A stretch of DNA of 64,000 nt from Microbacterium sp. SORGH_AS_0888 (GCF_030818905.1 NZ_JAUTAZ010000001.1:2170001-2234000), one strand, 5' to 3'. Shown: positions 40,840-53,592, counted from the stretch's first letter. Notes: generated by a model from the letters alone, not told the origin. Numbers and translations: made by a program.

Positions 40840-43376
40840 ACGTCAGTACCTTCCTGGCTCTCGGTCGCATCCGCGGCGGCGGCCTCCGCCTCCTCCGCGA
40901 GTCCTCGCTCGCCGTTGCGCGCGAGGGCGATGATCCGATCGTCATCGTCGGGGCGGGCGAAAACGACGCCCATCGTGTCGCGGCCCTTTGCAGGCACCTC
41001 GGCGACGGCTGAGCGTACCACCTTGCCGCTGGCAAGAACCACCAAGACCTCGTCGTCGTCCGTGACGATCAAGCCACCCGCGAGCTCACCCCGGTCGTCG
41101 GTCAGCTTGGCGACCTTGATGCCGAGGCCGCCGCGTCCCTGGATGCGGTACTGGTCGACCTCGGTGCGCTTGGCGTAGCCGCCCTCCGTGACGACGAAGA
41201 CGTATCCCGAATCGCGGACGACGGACGCCGAGAGCAGGCTGTCGCCCGGGCGGAACGACATCCCCTTCACGCCCTCCGTGGAACGCCCCATCGGCCGGAG
41301 CGAGTCGTCGGTCGCGGTGAAGCGCAGCGACATCCCCTGACGGCTGATGAGCAGCACGTCGTCGGACTCGTCCACCAGCAGCGCGCTCACGACCTCGTCG
41401 TCCTCACGGAGCTTGATCGCGATGACACCGCCCTGGCGGTTGGTGTCGTACTCGCTCAGGCGCGTCTTCTTCACGAGGCCGCTGCGAGTGGCGAGCACGA
41501 GGTACGTGGCGACCGTGTAGTCGCGGATGTCGAGGATCTGCGCGACCTGCTCGTCGGGCTGCAGCGCCAGCAGGTTCGCGACGTGCTGTCCCTTGGCGTC
41601 GCGCCCGGCCTCGGGAACCTCGTAGGCCTTCGAGCGGTACACCCGACCCTTGGTCGTGAAGAACAGCAGCCAGTGATGCGTCGTCGTCACGAAGAAGTGC
41701 TCCACGACGTCGTCCGCCCGCAGCTGGGCGCCCTTGACGCCCTTGCCGCCGCGGTGCTGCGACCGGTAGTTGTCGCTGCGCGTGCGCTTGATGTACCCGT
41801 CACGCGTGATGGTGACGACCATCTCCTCCTCGGGGATCAGGTCCTCGACCGACATGTCCCCGTCGTAGCCGAGCAGGATCTCGGTGCGGCGCTCGTCGCC
41901 GAACTTCGCCACGATCTCGGTCAGCTCGTCGCGCACGATGGTTCGCTGACGCAGCGGCGTCGCGAGGATGTCGTGGTAGTCGGCGATCTGGGCTTCGAGC
42001 TCTGTCGCCTCGTCGACGATCTTCTGACGCTCGAGGGCGGCAAGGCGTCGCAGCTGCATCGCGAGGATCGCGTCGGCCTGGACGTCGTCGATCTCGAGCA
42101 GCGCCTTGAGGCCCGTGCGGGCCTCGTCGACCGTGGGGGAGCGGCGGATCAGCGCGATGACCTCGTCGAGCGCGTCGAGCGCCTTGAGGTAGGCGCGCAG
42201 GATGTGCATGCGCTCCTCGGCCTTGCGGAGCCGGAACGCGGTGCGCCGCACGATGACGTCGATCTGGTGCGTGACCCAGTAGGTGATGAAGCCGTCGATC
42301 GGGAGTGTGCGGGGCACGCCGTCGACGATCGCGAGCATGTTCGCGCCGAAGTTCTCCTGCAGCTGCGTGTGCTTGTACAGATTGTTCAGCACGACCTTGG
42401 CGACCGCGTCCCGCTTGAGGACGACCACGAGCCGCTGGCCCGTGCGATCGCTCGTCTCGTCGCGGATGTCGGCGATCCCGGCGATCTTGCCGTCGCGGGC
42501 GAGGTCGCGGATCTTCACCGCGACGTTGTCGGGGTTCACCTGGTAGGGCAGCTCGGTGACCACGAGGCACGTGCGGCCCTGGATCTCCTCGATGTTGACG
42601 ACGGCGCGCATCGTGATCGATCCGCGACCGGTGCGATAGGCCTCGAGGATGCCGCGGGTGCCGAGGATCTGCGCACCGGTGGGGAAGTCGGGCCCCTTGA
42701 CCCGCTGGATCAGGGCCTCCTGCAGCTCCGCGTGCGTCGCCTCGGGGTGATCGAGCGCCCAGAGGGCGCCGTCGGCGACCTCACGGAGATTGTGCGGCGG
42801 GATGTTGGTCGCCATCCCGACCGCGATTCCCACCGAGCCGTTGACCAGGAGGTTCGGGAACCGCGACGGCAGGACGACGGGCTCCTGGGTCTGGCCGTCG
42901 TAATTGTCCTGGAAGTCGACGGTCTCCTCTTCGATGTCGCGCACCATCTCGAGCGCGAGCGGGGCCATCTTCGTCTCGGTGTACCGGGGGGCCGCGGCTC
43001 CCTGGTTCCCCGGCGACCCGAAGTTGCCCTGGCCGAGCGCCAGCGGGTAGCGCAGCGACCACGGCTGCACGAGGCGCACGAGCGCGTCGTAGATGGGGGC
43101 GTCACCATGCGGGTGGTACTGACCCATCACCTCGCCGACCACGCGTGCGCACTTCGAGAACGACTTGTCGGGACGATACCCGCCGTCGTACATGCCGTAC
43201 ACGACGCGCCGGTGCACGGGCTTGAGCCCGTCGCGCACGTCGGGCAGCGCGCGCCCGACGATCACGCTCATCGCGTAGTCGAGATAGCTCCGCTGCATCT
43301 CGGACTGCAGGTCGACCTGGTCGATCCTGCCGTGGTTGTGCTCGGGTGCCGCGTCGGGACGCTCGTCATCAGCCAT
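40836..43376 (-). CDS. gyrA: DNA gyrase subunit A
   Basis: 846 aa. Breakage-reunion domain with the catalytic Tyr in [10 protein letters not shown] and the [20 protein letters not shown] segment. The C-terminal six-bladed part has the GyrA box [10 protein letters not shown]. The quinolone region reads [11 protein letters not shown], so the residues aligned with E. coli S83, A84 and D87 are A93, P94 and D97. Introduces negative supercoils with GyrB. Confidence 0.97.
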   Translation of the reverse strand: MADDERPDAAPEHNHGRIDQVDLQSEMQRSYLDYAMSVIVGRALPDVRDGLKPVHRRVVYGMYDGGYRPDKSFSKCARVVGEVMGQYHPHGDAPIYDALVRLVQPWSLRYPLALGQGNFGSPGNQGAAAPRYTETKMAPLALEMVRDIEEETVDFQDNYDGQTQEPVVLPSRFPNLLVNGSVGIAVGMATNIPPHNLREVADGALWALDHPEATHAELQEALIQRVKGPDFPTGAQILGTRGILEAYRTGRGSITMRAVVNIEEIQGRTCLVVTELPYQVNPDNVAVKIRDLARDGKIAGIADIRDETSDRTGQRLVVVLKRDAVAKVVLNNLYKHTQLQENFGANMLAIVDGVPRTLPIDGFITYWVTHQIDVIVRRTAFRLRKAEERMHILRAYLKALDALDEVIALIRRSPTVDEARTGLKALLEIDDVQADAILAMQLRRLAALERQKIVDEATELEAQIADYHDILATPLRQRTIVRDELTEIVAKFGDERRTEILLGYDGDMSVEDLIPEEEMVVTITRDGYIKRTRSDNYRSQHRGGKGVKGAQLRADDVVEHFFVTTTHHWLLFFTTKGRVYRSKAYEVPEAGRDAKGQHVANLLALQPDEQVAQILDIRDYTVATYLVLATRSGLVKKTRLSEYDTNRQGGVIAIKLREDDEVVSALLVDESDDVLLISRQGMSLRFTATDDSLRPMGRSTEGVKGMSFRPGDSLLSASVVRDSGYVFVVTEGGYAKRTEVDQYRIQGRGGLGIKVAKLTDDRGELAGGLIVTDDDEVLVVLASGKVVRSAVAEVPAKGRDTMGVVFARPDDDDRIIALARNGERGLAEEAEAAAADATESQEGTDV

Positions 43377-43405
43377 GGATACTCAGTTCTCTCGTCTCGA
43401 CGGGA

Positions 43406-45478
<2,073 letters not shown>

Positions 45479-45558
45479 CTATCGCGCGGCGGATCGGCGC
45501 GGGGGCTTGTGCGCCCGTGTGGCGTGATGAAAGAGCTCGAGGCACCCACGGACGTGCG

Positions 45559-46038
45559 TCAGCCGTAGGTATCTCGCGGACCGCGCCCTGGAACGGCTCT
45601 GGTGCCCCATTTCCAGGAAGGGACGTCGGGCCCTACGAAGCGCACGTCCTCGACCCCCGCCTCGGAGAACCGCTCGCCGATCGTCGTCACGATGTGGGCG
45701 CGCATGAGCCGCAGCTGCTTCGCCCACGCCGTCGAGTCGCACCGCACGGTCAGCACGCCGCGCTCGAGCGAGACCGGATGGGTGTGCGCCGCCGTCTCGG
45801 CGCCGGCGACCTCGGCCCAGCGCCGCACGAGGTCCTCGCGCGAGAGCTCGTGCTCCCAGCCGACCTCCGTGGTCCAGCCCGAGAGCACCTCACCGAGCCC
45901 TCTGGGGTCGCGGCCCGCGGAGAACGGGGCGTTCTCGTCGTCATCGAGACGTCGCCGCCGGCGACGTGCCGTCGGGCGCGGTTCGAGTCCTCGCAGTCGG
46001 AGATACGTCGCCAGCGTCTCGGGGATCTCGTCACTCAT
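45559..46038 (-). CDS. DciA-like protein (DUF721)
   Basis: 159 aa. N-terminal disordered basic stretch (PTARRRRRRLDDDE), then the DUF721/DciA domain (LVRRWAEVAGAETAAHTHP, LTVRCDSTAWAKQLRLM). DciA loads the replicative helicase DnaB in bacteria lacking DnaC. It sits between recF and gyrB as in most actinobacteria and overlaps recF. Confidence 0.9.
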   Translation of the reverse strand: MSDEIPETLATYLRLRGLEPRPTARRRRRRLDDDENAPFSAGRDPRGLGEVLSGWTTEVGWEHELSREDLVRRWAEVAGAETAAHTHPVSLERGVLTVRCDSTAWAKQLRLMRAHIVTTIGERFSEAGVEDVRFVGPDVPSWKWGTRAVPGRGPRDTYG

Positions 46039-47188
46039 CGCCGACCCCCTTGATCGTCCCGGCTTCGACGCGGACCATGCGGCCGCGGAGTCCGGCGGGG
46101 ATGTCAGCCTCCACCGCAGCCGTGACGATCACCTGCTCGAAGCCGCCCACGAGCTCGCCCAGCCGGGAACGACGGTCGGCGTCGAGCTCGGCGAAGACGT
46201 CGTCGAGGATCACGATCGGATCGCCGAGCATCGACTCGGCTCGCAGCAGCTCGGCGGACGCCAGTCGAAGCGCGAGCGCGACCGACCACGACTCGCCGTG
46301 CGACGCGTAGCCCTTCACCGGGAGCCCGCGGATCCGCAGGACCAGGTCGTCGCGGTGCGGCCCGACGAGCGTCAGCCCCCGGTCGAGCTCGGCGCCGCGG
46401 CGCAGCGCGAGGGCGGAGCGGAACTGCGCGGCCGTGTCGCCCAGCGCACGCGAGGGGGAGTCCGCATCCGCCCCTTCCTCGGGGTCGCCGCCGGAGATCG
46501 AGGTCGCCCACTCGAGCTCGGGCTGGTGATCGGCCCCCGCGATCGCCGCATACGCCTGCGAGACCGGTGCACGGAGATCGGCGGTGAGCGCCGCGCGCGC
46601 GTCGATGATCTGAGCCCCGAGGGTCACGAGCTTGTCGTCCCACACATCCAGTGTCGAGAGCGCATCGCCCCGTACGCCGCGGGATCGCGCCGACTTCAGG
46701 AGCGCGGTGCGTTGCCGGAGCACGCGGTCGTAGTCGCCGAGCACCCCCGCCATGCGGGGAAGGCGCTGCACGAGCAGCTGATCGACGAACCGGCGGCGCG
46801 ATGTCGGGTCACCGCGCACGATCTGGAGGTCTTCCGGCGCGAACAGCACGACCTGCGCATACCGGGGAAGCTCCGAGGTGCGCACCGGCGATCCGCCGAC
46901 CCGGGCCTTGTTCGCGCCCTGGCGGGCGATCTGGACCTCCAGCGTCACGCGACGCTCGCCGTGTGCGAGCCGGGCGCGGACGAAAGCAGCGTCCGCACCG
47001 GCCCGGACGAGCGGAGCATCCGCGGACACGCGATGCGATCCGAGTGTCGCGAGGAACGCGATCGCCTCTGCGAGATTCGTCTTGCCTTGACCGTTGCGGC
47101 CGACGAAGAGGTTGGAGCCGGCGACGAGGGCGACATCCGCGGAGACGTAGTTGCGGAAGTCGACGAGACTCAGCTGCTCCACGATCAC
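46031..47188 (-). CDS. recF: DNA replication/repair protein RecF
   Basis: 385 aa from GTG 47188; GTG 47182 is possible. Walker A in FVGRNGQGKTNLAEAI, ABC signature in YASHGESWSVALALRLA, Walker B in GDPIVILDDVFAELDADRR. Loads RecA at gaps via RecFOR. Coupled to dciA by overlap. Confidence 0.96.
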   Translation of the reverse strand: MIVEQLSLVDFRNYVSADVALVAGSNLFVGRNGQGKTNLAEAIAFLATLGSHRVSADAPLVRAGADAAFVRARLAHGERRVTLEVQIARQGANKARVGGSPVRTSELPRYAQVVLFAPEDLQIVRGDPTSRRRFVDQLLVQRLPRMAGVLGDYDRVLRQRTALLKSARSRGVRGDALSTLDVWDDKLVTLGAQIIDARAALTADLRAPVSQAYAAIAGADHQPELEWATSISGGDPEEGADADSPSRALGDTAAQFRSALALRRGAELDRGLTLVGPHRDDLVLRIRGLPVKGYASHGESWSVALALRLASAELLRAESMLGDPIVILDDVFAELDADRRSRLGELVGGFEQVIVTAAVEADIPAGLRGRMVRVEAGTIKGVGDE

Positions 47189-47216
47189 CGGGGAAGCCTA
47201 CCCGCGGGCCCCGACG

Positions 47217-48362
47217 TCAGCGCAGCAGGAGGTTGGGCTGCAGCAGGTACTTGAACGTGTCCTCGCCGCCCTTGTCGACCGACGTCTGCGGCGTGACCAG
47301 GATCGGGCTCAGCTTGTTCGCGTTGTCGCTGGAGGTGAACGTGATCCGCGTGAACTCGCTGCGCACGGCCGCGAGCGCCTCGAGCAGGTACTGCGGGTTG
47401 AGCCCGAGCGTGACCTCCTCGCCCGTCAGCGTCGCGTCGACCTGCTCGGTCGCCCGGGCCTGCTCCGTGCCGGATGCCTCCATCGCGACGCCGTCGGCGC
47501 CGAAGGTGAAGCGCAGCGGCGCCGATCGGTCCAGCACGAGCGCGACGCGACGCACGGCCTCGACCAGCTCGGCCGTGTTCACGACGGCGTGGTGGTCGGT
47601 CTGCTCCGGGAACAGTCGGCGCACGGGCGGGAAGTTCCCCTTGATGAGCAGCGATGTGACGGTCTTGTTGCCCGAGGTGAAGGCGATGATCTCGCGGTCC
47701 CCGGAGCCGGAGAAGGACACCGTGATGTTCTCCCCGTGCGAGAAGGTCTTCCCGACCTCCTGCAGCGTGCGTGCCGGGACGAGCGCGGTGGCCTCCTCGG
47801 TCGAGGAGCTGCCGCCGTCCCAGGGGACGTCGCGCAGCGCGACCCGGTAGCGGTCGGTCGCGACCAGGCTGAGACGGGTTCCGGAGACCTCCAGCTGGAC
47901 GCCGGTGAGCACGGGGGTGACGTCGTCGCGGGACGCCGCGAACGCGACCTGCGCGATCGCAGTGGCGAACAGCTCCGCGGGGACGAGACCGGACTCGCCG
48001 GACACCTCGGGGATCGCGGGATACTCCTGCACCGGCATCGATGCGAGGGTGAAGCGCGCGGACCCGCACGTGAGGAGGATCCCGTCGTCATCGACGGCGA
48101 TCTCCACGGGGGCGTTGGGCAGGCGGCTCGCGATGTCCGACAGCAGCCGGCCGTGCACGAGGATCGTGCCGGGCTCGTCGACCGTCGCGTCGATCGTGGT
48201 GCGCGCCGACGCCTCGTAGTCGAAGGCCGACAGGGAGAGCCCGGCATCCGTCGCCTCGATGAGCACGCCCGCCAGGATCGGCTGCGGGTTGCGCTGCGGG
48301 AGCAGTTTCACGACGAAAGAGACCGCTTCGCTGAACACATCGCGGTTGACCTGGAATCTCAC
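47217..48362 (-). CDS. dnaN: DNA polymerase III sliding clamp (beta subunit)
   Basis: 381 aa. N-terminal MRFQVNRDVFSEAVSFVVKL, and C-terminal NPQYLLEALAAV and SPILVTPQT with the end FKYLLQPNLLLR. Three repeated clamp domains. It would also be the docking site for NucS. Confidence 0.97.
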   Translation of the reverse strand: MRFQVNRDVFSEAVSFVVKLLPQRNPQPILAGVLIEATDAGLSLSAFDYEASARTTIDATVDEPGTILVHGRLLSDIASRLPNAPVEIAVDDDGILLTCGSARFTLASMPVQEYPAIPEVSGESGLVPAELFATAIAQVAFAASRDDVTPVLTGVQLEVSGTRLSLVATDRYRVALRDVPWDGGSSSTEEATALVPARTLQEVGKTFSHGENITVSFSGSGDREIIAFTSGNKTVTSLLIKGNFPPVRRLFPEQTDHHAVVNTAELVEAVRRVALVLDRSAPLRFTFGADGVAMEASGTEQARATEQVDATLTGEEVTLGLNPQYLLEALAAVRSEFTRITFTSSDNANKLSPILVTPQTSVDKGGEDTFKYLLQPNLLLR

Positions 48363-48767
48363 GGACTCTCCCTCGTCATCGGGTTGGGAGCTCCCATGCT
48401 AGCCGGGCGCGGCGTCGCGGCGCAGCGAGGGGGCTCGGCCGCTCAAGGTGATCGAGCGAGCTTCTCCTAGAGAGAGGTCTGTCATGGTGTTAACGGCTGT
48501 GGGAACTGTGGATAAGTCGGCGGATCGCTCTCGTGGCAACGGAACTACATCCGTGTGAGATGTGGAGCGGCTGCGGAGAGACGGCGGATGCGCCACTGTT
48601 CGGTCCGCTGCGGTTCGGCGCCGATTCCACAGGCTGGCCCCGTTCGTTCACACGTTTGGGCCCGCGATCAACAGTTATCCACAAGTTGTCCACATTGTGC
48701 AGAAGCGCATGATGCGGCCGCGCGCGCCGCGTGTCAAGTCGGTGCTTCACACTCGCGCGAGGGAGGC
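48363..48767. other. oriC: dnaA-dnaN intergenic region, part of oriC
   Basis: 405 bases without a gene. DnaA boxes: TGTGGATAA at 48507-48515, TTATCCACA at 48675-48683 and TTGTCCACA at 48686-48694, with weaker matches between. The GTGTTAAC stretch at about 48487 is the AT-richest part near dnaN and may belong to the unwinding element. Position and content fit an actinobacterial oriC. Confidence 0.85.
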
Positions 48768-50174
48768 TCAGCGGCCGACGCGTCCCAGCTGTGAGGTGAT
48801 CTCGGTGACCTGGTTGTAGATCGAGCGGCGCTCCTTCATGAGGTCGCTGATCTTCTTGTAGGCGTACATCACCGTCGTATGGTCGCGGTTGCCGAACAGC
48901 TGTCCGATCTTGGGCAGCGAGAGGTTCGTTCGCTCCCGGCAGAGGTACATCGCGATCTGCCGTGCGATCGCGACGGCCTGCGACCTGCTCGATCCGTACA
49001 GGTCGTCGACGGACAGCTTGAAGTACTGCGCGGTGGCCGCGATGATGTCGGTCGGCGAGACGACGTTCGTGTCGTCCTGGTCGACGATGTCGCGCAGCAC
49101 GGTCTGCGCGAGCGAGATGTCGAGCGCCGAGCGATTGAGGCTCGCGAACGCAGACACGCGGATGAGGGCGCCCTCGAGCTCGCGGATGTTGCTGGAGACG
49201 ACGCTCGCGATGTACTCGAGCACTTCGTCGGGGATCTGCAGGCGCTCGTTCTGGGCCTTCTTGCGAAGGATCGCGATGCGCGTCTCGAGGTCCGGGGCCT
49301 GTACGTCCGTGATGAGGCCCCACTCGAAGCGACTGCGCATGCGGTCCTCGAAGCCGGTCAGGTGCTTGGGCGGCACGTCGCTCGTGATGACGACCTGCTT
49401 GTCGTGGTCGTGCAGCTGGTTGAAGGTGTGGAAGAACGCCTCCTGGGTCTCGGCGCGACCCTGGAGGAACTGGATGTCGTCGATCAGCAGGATGTCGACC
49501 TCGCGGTACCGGGCCTGGAAGGCCGCGCCGCGGTTGTTCGCGATCGAGTTGATGAAGTCGTTCGTGAACTCCTCGCTCGAGACGTAACGCACCCGGACGC
49601 CCGGGTACATGCTCAGCGCGTAGTCGCCGATCGCATGGAGCAGGTGCGTCTTCCCCAGCCCCGAGTCGCCGTAGATGAACAGCGGGTTGTAGGCCTTCGC
49701 CGGCGCTTCGGCGACGGCGACCGCCGCGGCGTGTGCGAAGCGGTTGGACTGGCCGATCACGAAACGGTCGAAGGTGTACTTCGGGTTGAGCCGCGTGTCG
49801 GAGCGCAGCGGAGCGGCCGTGGGCGTCTCGACGGGCGGAGGGGGGGCGGCGGCGGCCTGCTCGCGACGAGGGGCCGAGGGCGCAGCCGGCTCCAGGACGT
49901 CTTCGACCTCCGGGTTGACCACGACGCGATAGGAGGTCACCGTCTCGTCACCCGAGTGGGCGAGGGCCTCGAGCAGAGGCACGCGCAGTCGCTTGTTCAG
50001 CTGGGCCGCGGTCAGCTCGTTGGGCACCTCGAGGTAGAGAGTGCCCGCCATCACGCCCTGCGCGACCGCCAGGCTCAGGAAGCCGTGCATCTGCGGCGAG
50101 ACGCGGTCGTCGTCGGCGAGAAGTGCGAGGATCGAGTTCCAGACCGGGACGTCCGGGATCTCCTGCGTTGGCAT
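48768..50174 (-). CDS. dnaA: Chromosomal replication initiator DnaA
   Basis: 468 aa. Domain I ends about residue 85, a Pro/Ala-rich domain II follows, domain III has Walker [16 protein letters not shown], Walker [11 protein letters not shown] and the [15 protein letters not shown] region. Domain IV carries the DnaA signature [19 protein letters not shown] at 50174 has CGAGAGGCGAG upstream. Confidence 0.97.
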   Translation of the reverse strand: MPTQEIPDVPVWNSILALLADDDRVSPQMHGFLSLAVAQGVMAGTLYLEVPNELTAAQLNKRLRVPLLEALAHSGDETVTSYRVVVNPEVEDVLEPAAPSAPRREQAAAAPPPPVETPTAAPLRSDTRLNPKYTFDRFVIGQSNRFAHAAAVAVAEAPAKAYNPLFIYGDSGLGKTHLLHAIGDYALSMYPGVRVRYVSSEEFTNDFINSIANNRGAAFQARYREVDILLIDDIQFLQGRAETQEAFFHTFNQLHDHDKQVVITSDVPPKHLTGFEDRMRSRFEWGLITDVQAPDLETRIAILRKKAQNERLQIPDEVLEYIASVVSSNIRELEGALIRVSAFASLNRSALDISLAQTVLRDIVDQDDTNVVSPTDIIAATAQYFKLSVDDLYGSSRSQAVAIARQIAMYLCRERTNLSLPKIGQLFGNRDHTTVMYAYKKISDLMKERRSIYNQVTEITSQLGRVGR

Positions 50175-50464
50175 CTCGCCTCTCGAGCGCTCTGTGGACG
50201 AAGATGTGCACTCACGTCCGAAACCTGTGGATAACTGCCCGTGACACGCTAGTCAGGCATCACTCTGAGGGCAAACTCCACTGTAAGCACCTGGGCGTGT
50301 CCGGCAGTCGCCGTGCACACTCATGTGGATAATTGCTCTTTGCGCTCATTTGAGTTCTGTGGACAGACGTCGTAGCCTTAGTCGGTTGACTTATGCCCTC
50401 GTGGCAGAACCGTCCCCCGCCGACGCCATGACAATGGCGCGGGCATCCGATCCGGAGTGATCCC
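50175..50464. other. oriC: dnaA-rpmH intergenic region with DnaA boxes
   Basis: 290 bases without a gene. Boxes: TGTGGATAA at 50226-50234 and 50324-50332 (both perfect), and TGTGGACGA (50193-50201) and TGTGGACAG (50358-50366) as weaker sites. It holds the divergent dnaA and rpmH promoters and is probably part of the origin or of dnaA autoregulation. Confidence 0.8.
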
Positions 50465-50602
50465 ATGAGCAAGCGCACGTTCCAGCCCAACAACCGCCGC
50501 CGCGCCAAGAAGCACGGCTTCCGCGCCCGCATGCGTACCCGTGCGGGACGTGCCATCCTCTCGGCACGTCGCGCAAAGGGCCGTACCGAACTCTCCGCCT
50601 GA
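50465..50602 (+). CDS. rpmH: 50S ribosomal protein L34
   Basis: 45 aa, [20 protein letters not shown] start and the [15 protein letters not shown] end. It has an intact L34 sequence, too short for a usual ORF cutoff. First gene of the rpmH-rnpA-yidD-yidC operon. Confidence 0.97.
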   Translation: MSKRTFQPNNRRRAKKHGFRARMRTRAGRAILSARRAKGRTELSA

Positions 50603-50609
50603 CGCCTCC

Positions 50610-50945
50610 GTGCTTCCGCGGGCGAACCGGTTGACCGACGGCGCCGATTATCGGGCCGTCGTTCGTCGGGGCGCCCGTTGCAGCGGTGCGCATGCCGTGG
50701 CCTACTCGGTCACGCACGCGTCGGACGGCGAGACCCGGTTCGGTTTCATCGTCAGCAAGCAGGTCGGCTCGGCCGTCGTGCGCAACACGGTGCGTCGCCG
50801 TCTCAAGGCGATCTGCGCGGAGGCGCTGCCCCAGCTCGCACCGGGGGCACAGGTCGTGATCAGGGCGCTACCCCGCTCCGCCGACGCGCCGTACCGCGAC
50901 CTCCGCGACGATGTGTCGCGCTGTCTTCGACGGGTGGCCGCATGA
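50610..50945 (+). CDS. rnpA: Ribonuclease P protein component
   Basis: 111 aa from GTG 50610, eight bases after the rpmH stop. RnpA features: LPRANRLTDGADYRAVV, FGFIVSKQVGSAVVRNTVRR (the RNR motif), and VIRALPRSAD. It binds RNase P RNA for tRNA 5' maturation. Confidence 0.94.
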   Translation: MLPRANRLTDGADYRAVVRRGARCSGAHAVAYSVTHASDGETRFGFIVSKQVGSAVVRNTVRRRLKAICAEALPQLAPGAQVVIRALPRSADAPYRDLRDDVSRCLRRVAA

Positions 50946-51304
50946 GCACCGCGACGCTCCCCCGCTCCGCCGTCGGCGACGCCCGGTTCGATGCCGAGCA
51001 CTGGATGCGCTCGATCCCCCTCGCGCCGCGGAACATCGTGCTCGCGGCACTTCACGGCTACCGCGCCACGATCTCGCACGCTTACGGCGACGTCTGCCGG
51101 TACTACCCGTCGTGCTCCGCGTACGCCGTGACCGCCGTCCAGCAGTACGGCGCGGTGAGAGGAGCGGCACGCGCGGCCGCTCGGATCGCGCGGTGTCACC
51201 CCTGGGCGGCCGGCGGCGTCGACGACGTGCCCGTGAACCAGAACTTCCGGTACGCACTGACCCCTCACGGGTTCGTCGTGCCGTCCCCACTCGGAAAGGA
51301 CTGA
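50942..51304 (+). CDS. yidD: Membrane protein insertion factor YidD
   Basis: 120 aa; ATG overlaps the rnpA stop. YidD signatures with Cys residues: CRYYPSCSAYAVTAVQQYG and ARCHPWAAGGVDDVP. Small amphipathic helper of YidC. The N-terminal extension is about 35 residues longer than the E. coli protein. Confidence 0.93.
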   Translation: MSTATLPRSAVGDARFDAEHWMRSIPLAPRNIVLAALHGYRATISHAYGDVCRYYPSCSAYAVTAVQQYGAVRGAARAAARIARCHPWAAGGVDDVPVNQNFRYALTPHGFVVPSPLGKD

Positions 51305-51307
51305 TCC

Positions 51308-52441
51308 TTGCTGGAGCTGCTTGCGGCAACCCCCTCCCCGTCTGCGGCCGGCGGGGGTGGTTTCGATCTGCTCGGAACCATCCTCTGGCCGCTCAAGTGG
51401 GTCGTCGAGCTCATCCTCGTCGTCTGGCACTGGCTGTTCACGAGCATGGGGATGGGCGCTGCCGACGGCATCACCTGGGTGCTCTCGATCGTCGGCCTCG
51501 TCATCGTCGTCCGTGCTGCCCTCATCCCGCTCTTCGTCAAGCAGATCAAGAGCCAGCGGAAGATGATGGAGATCGCGCCTCAGCTGCGCAAGATCCAGGA
51601 GAAGTACCGCGGCAAGAAGGATCAGCTGTCCCGCGAGGCGATGAGCCGCGAGACGATGGCGCTGTACAAGAAGAACGGCACCTCGCCGGTGTCGGGCTGC
51701 CTCCCGTTGCTCGTGCAGATGCCCATCTTCTTCTCGCTCTATTCGGTCCTGCATGACGTCGCCCAGCACGCGACGGCGGGCATCGGCGGTGTCGGTCTGC
51801 TCGACGCGGGTCTGACGGAGCAGTTCTACGAGGCCCGGCTGTTCGGTGTCGCCTCGCTCCACGAGACGCTCGCGAACTCGCTGCAGAACCACCAGGCCGG
51901 GTGGGAGGCGACCGTCGCCATCCTCGTGACGCTCGTGGTGCTCATGATCGGCTCGCAGTTCTACACGCAGCTGCAGATCATCTCGAAGAACCTGTCGCCC
52001 GAGGCGAAGACCGGCCAGGCGTATCAGATGCAGCGCATCATGCTCTTCATCATCCCGCTGGGAATGATCTTCTCGGGCGTGTTCTTCCCGCTCGGTGTCG
52101 TCGTCTACTGGTTCATCAGCAACCTGTGGACGATGGTGCAGCAGTTCATGGTCATCCGGAACATGCCGACGCCCGGCTCGGATGCGGCCAAGCAGCGGGA
52201 GGAGCGCCTCGCACGTCGTGGCAAGGCTCTCGACGCACAGGGCCGCGTCATCTCCATGGAGAAGTACGAGGCCGAGCAGCAGCGGTTGCTCGAGGAGGCC
52301 GAGCGCAAGCGCGAGGCAGCGCCCAAGCGTCAGCAGCCGGTCAGCAAGCAGCGTGCCAAGAAGCAGGGGACGAAGCAGCCCGGACAGACCAAGAACCCAT
52401 CCGGCGGCGTAGCCGCCTCCGACCCGGGAGAGAACCGATGA
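51308..52441 (+). CDS. yidC: Membrane protein insertase YidC
   Basis: 377 aa from TTG 51308 with GGAAAGGA upstream. Actinobacterial YidC: ITWVLSIVGLVIVVRAALIP, KSQRKMMEIAPQLRKIQEKY, GCLPLLVQMPIFFSLYSVLH, then two more helices and a basic C-terminal tail (RAKKQGTKQPGQTK). Inserts membrane proteins with or without Sec. Confidence 0.95.
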   Translation: MLELLAATPSPSAAGGGGFDLLGTILWPLKWVVELILVVWHWLFTSMGMGAADGITWVLSIVGLVIVVRAALIPLFVKQIKSQRKMMEIAPQLRKIQEKYRGKKDQLSREAMSRETMALYKKNGTSPVSGCLPLLVQMPIFFSLYSVLHDVAQHATAGIGGVGLLDAGLTEQFYEARLFGVASLHETLANSLQNHQAGWEATVAILVTLVVLMIGSQFYTQLQIISKNLSPEAKTGQAYQMQRIMLFIIPLGMIFSGVFFPLGVVVYWFISNLWTMVQQFMVIRNMPTPGSDAAKQREERLARRGKALDAQGRVISMEKYEAEQQRLLEEAERKREAAPKRQQPVSKQRAKKQGTKQPGQTKNPSGGVAASDPGENR

Positions 52442-52935
52442 CCGACGCGCCCGACGTCGCCGACGCGCCCGTTTCGCTGGAGAGCCTCGAGCAGGAGGGC
52501 GACGCCGCCGCGGACTTCCTCGAGGGCCTGCTGGACATCGCCGACATCGGTGGCGATCTCGACCTGGACGTCCGCAACGGCCGCGCCTATGTGTCCGTGC
52601 AGTCCGTCGAGGACACGTCGCTCGATCGACTCTCCGACCCCGACACGGTCGCGGCACTGCAGGAGCTGACGCGACTGGCCGTCCAGAACCGCACGGGTCA
52701 CTTCTCCCGCCTCATCCTCGACATCGCCGGTTCGCGCGACGCGCGTCGGCGTGAGCTGGAGCTGCTCGTGGATCGCGCGGCGGAGCGTCTCGAGGACGGC
52801 GCGTCCCAGGCCTCCCTGCCCGCGATGTCCAGCTACGAGCGCAAGCTCGTCCACGACATCGCGGCGGACCGTGGACTCGTGTCGGAGTCCTATGGCGAGG
52901 GGCCTCAGCGCCACACGGTCATCCGTCGCCCGTGA
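52438..52935 (+). CDS. jag: Jag/SpoIIIJ-associated RNA-binding protein
   Basis: 165 aa; ATG overlaps the yidC stop. KH domain with GDLDLDVRNGRAYVSVQS and an R3H domain at the end (SSYERKLVHDIAADRGLVSE, GPQRHTVIRRP). Conserved next to yidC. Confidence 0.93.
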   Translation: MTDAPDVADAPVSLESLEQEGDAAADFLEGLLDIADIGGDLDLDVRNGRAYVSVQSVEDTSLDRLSDPDTVAALQELTRLAVQNRTGHFSRLILDIAGSRDARRRELELLVDRAAERLEDGASQASLPAMSSYERKLVHDIAADRGLVSESYGEGPQRHTVIRRP

Positions 52936-53576
52936 TGGATGTTTCACGTGAAACATCCATCGAGCCGGAGCCGTCGTCGGCCGCGGTCGTCTTCGGGGCG
53001 GGGCTCGAACGGGCTCGCGCCTTCGCGGTCAACCTCGCGCGTGAGGGTGAGCTCCGCGGTCTGATCGGCCCTGACGAGCTCCCCCGGCTGTGGACTCGCC
53101 ACCTGCTCAACAGTGCCGTCATCGCCCCGCTGTTCTCGGGTCGCGTGGCTGATGTGGGCTCGGGCGCGGGGCTTCCCGGTCTGGTGTGCGCCATTGCGCG
53201 ACCGGATGTCGAGTGGACGCTGATCGAGCCGATGGAGCGGCGGACGGTGTGGCTCACCGAGCAGGTCGCCGAGCTCGAGCTGGAGAATGTCGACGTCGTC
53301 CGAGCACGCAGCGAGGACTGGAACGGTGGCGCGGTCTTCGACGCGGTCACTGCCCGCGCGGTCTCGGCGCTGCGTACACTGATCCCCCTCACGGCACCCT
53401 TGGTCCGCGACGGCGGTGAGCTCGTGCTGATGAAGGGCGTCGGGGCTTCGGCCGAGATCGAGAAGGCGGCGAAGCAGATCCGCGCCGCGCGACTCAGCGA
53501 CGTCCGCGTCGAGATCGTCGGTGACGGCGTGATCTCGGAGCCGACGCGCGTCGTGCGCGCCGGTGTACGCCGGTGA
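52932..53576 (+). CDS. rsmG: 16S rRNA (guanine527-N7)-methyltransferase RsmG
   Basis: 214 aa from GTG 52932 (ATG 52935 possible), overlapping the jag stop. SAM-binding VADVGSGAGLPGLVCAIA, LIEPMERRTVWL, VTARAVSALRTLI. Its first codons contain a parS site (MDVSRETS). Loss of RsmG gives low-level streptomycin resistance in relatives. Confidence 0.95.
   Translation: MMDVSRETSIEPEPSSAAVVFGAGLERARAFAVNLAREGELRGLIGPDELPRLWTRHLLNSAVIAPLFSGRVADVGSGAGLPGLVCAIARPDVEWTLIEPMERRTVWLTEQVAELELENVDVVRARSEDWNGGAVFDAVTARAVSALRTLIPLTAPLVRDGGELVLMKGVGASAEIEKAAKQIRAARLSDVRVEIVGDGVISEPTRVVRAGVRR
52940..52955. promoter_or_regulatory. parS: parS site 1
   Basis: TGTTTCACGTGAAACA, an exact match to the 16-bp bacterial parS, inside the start of rsmG. 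Confidence 0.95.
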
Positions 53577-53592
53577 TGTTTCACGTGAAACA
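53577..53592. promoter_or_regulatory. parS: parS site 2
   Basis: TGTTTCACGTGAAACA directly after the rsmG stop codon. Confidence 0.95.

Noticed and set aside
50465..52935. rpmH-rnpA-yidD-yidC-jag gene order as unusual
   Set aside because: Universal arrangement next to dnaA.
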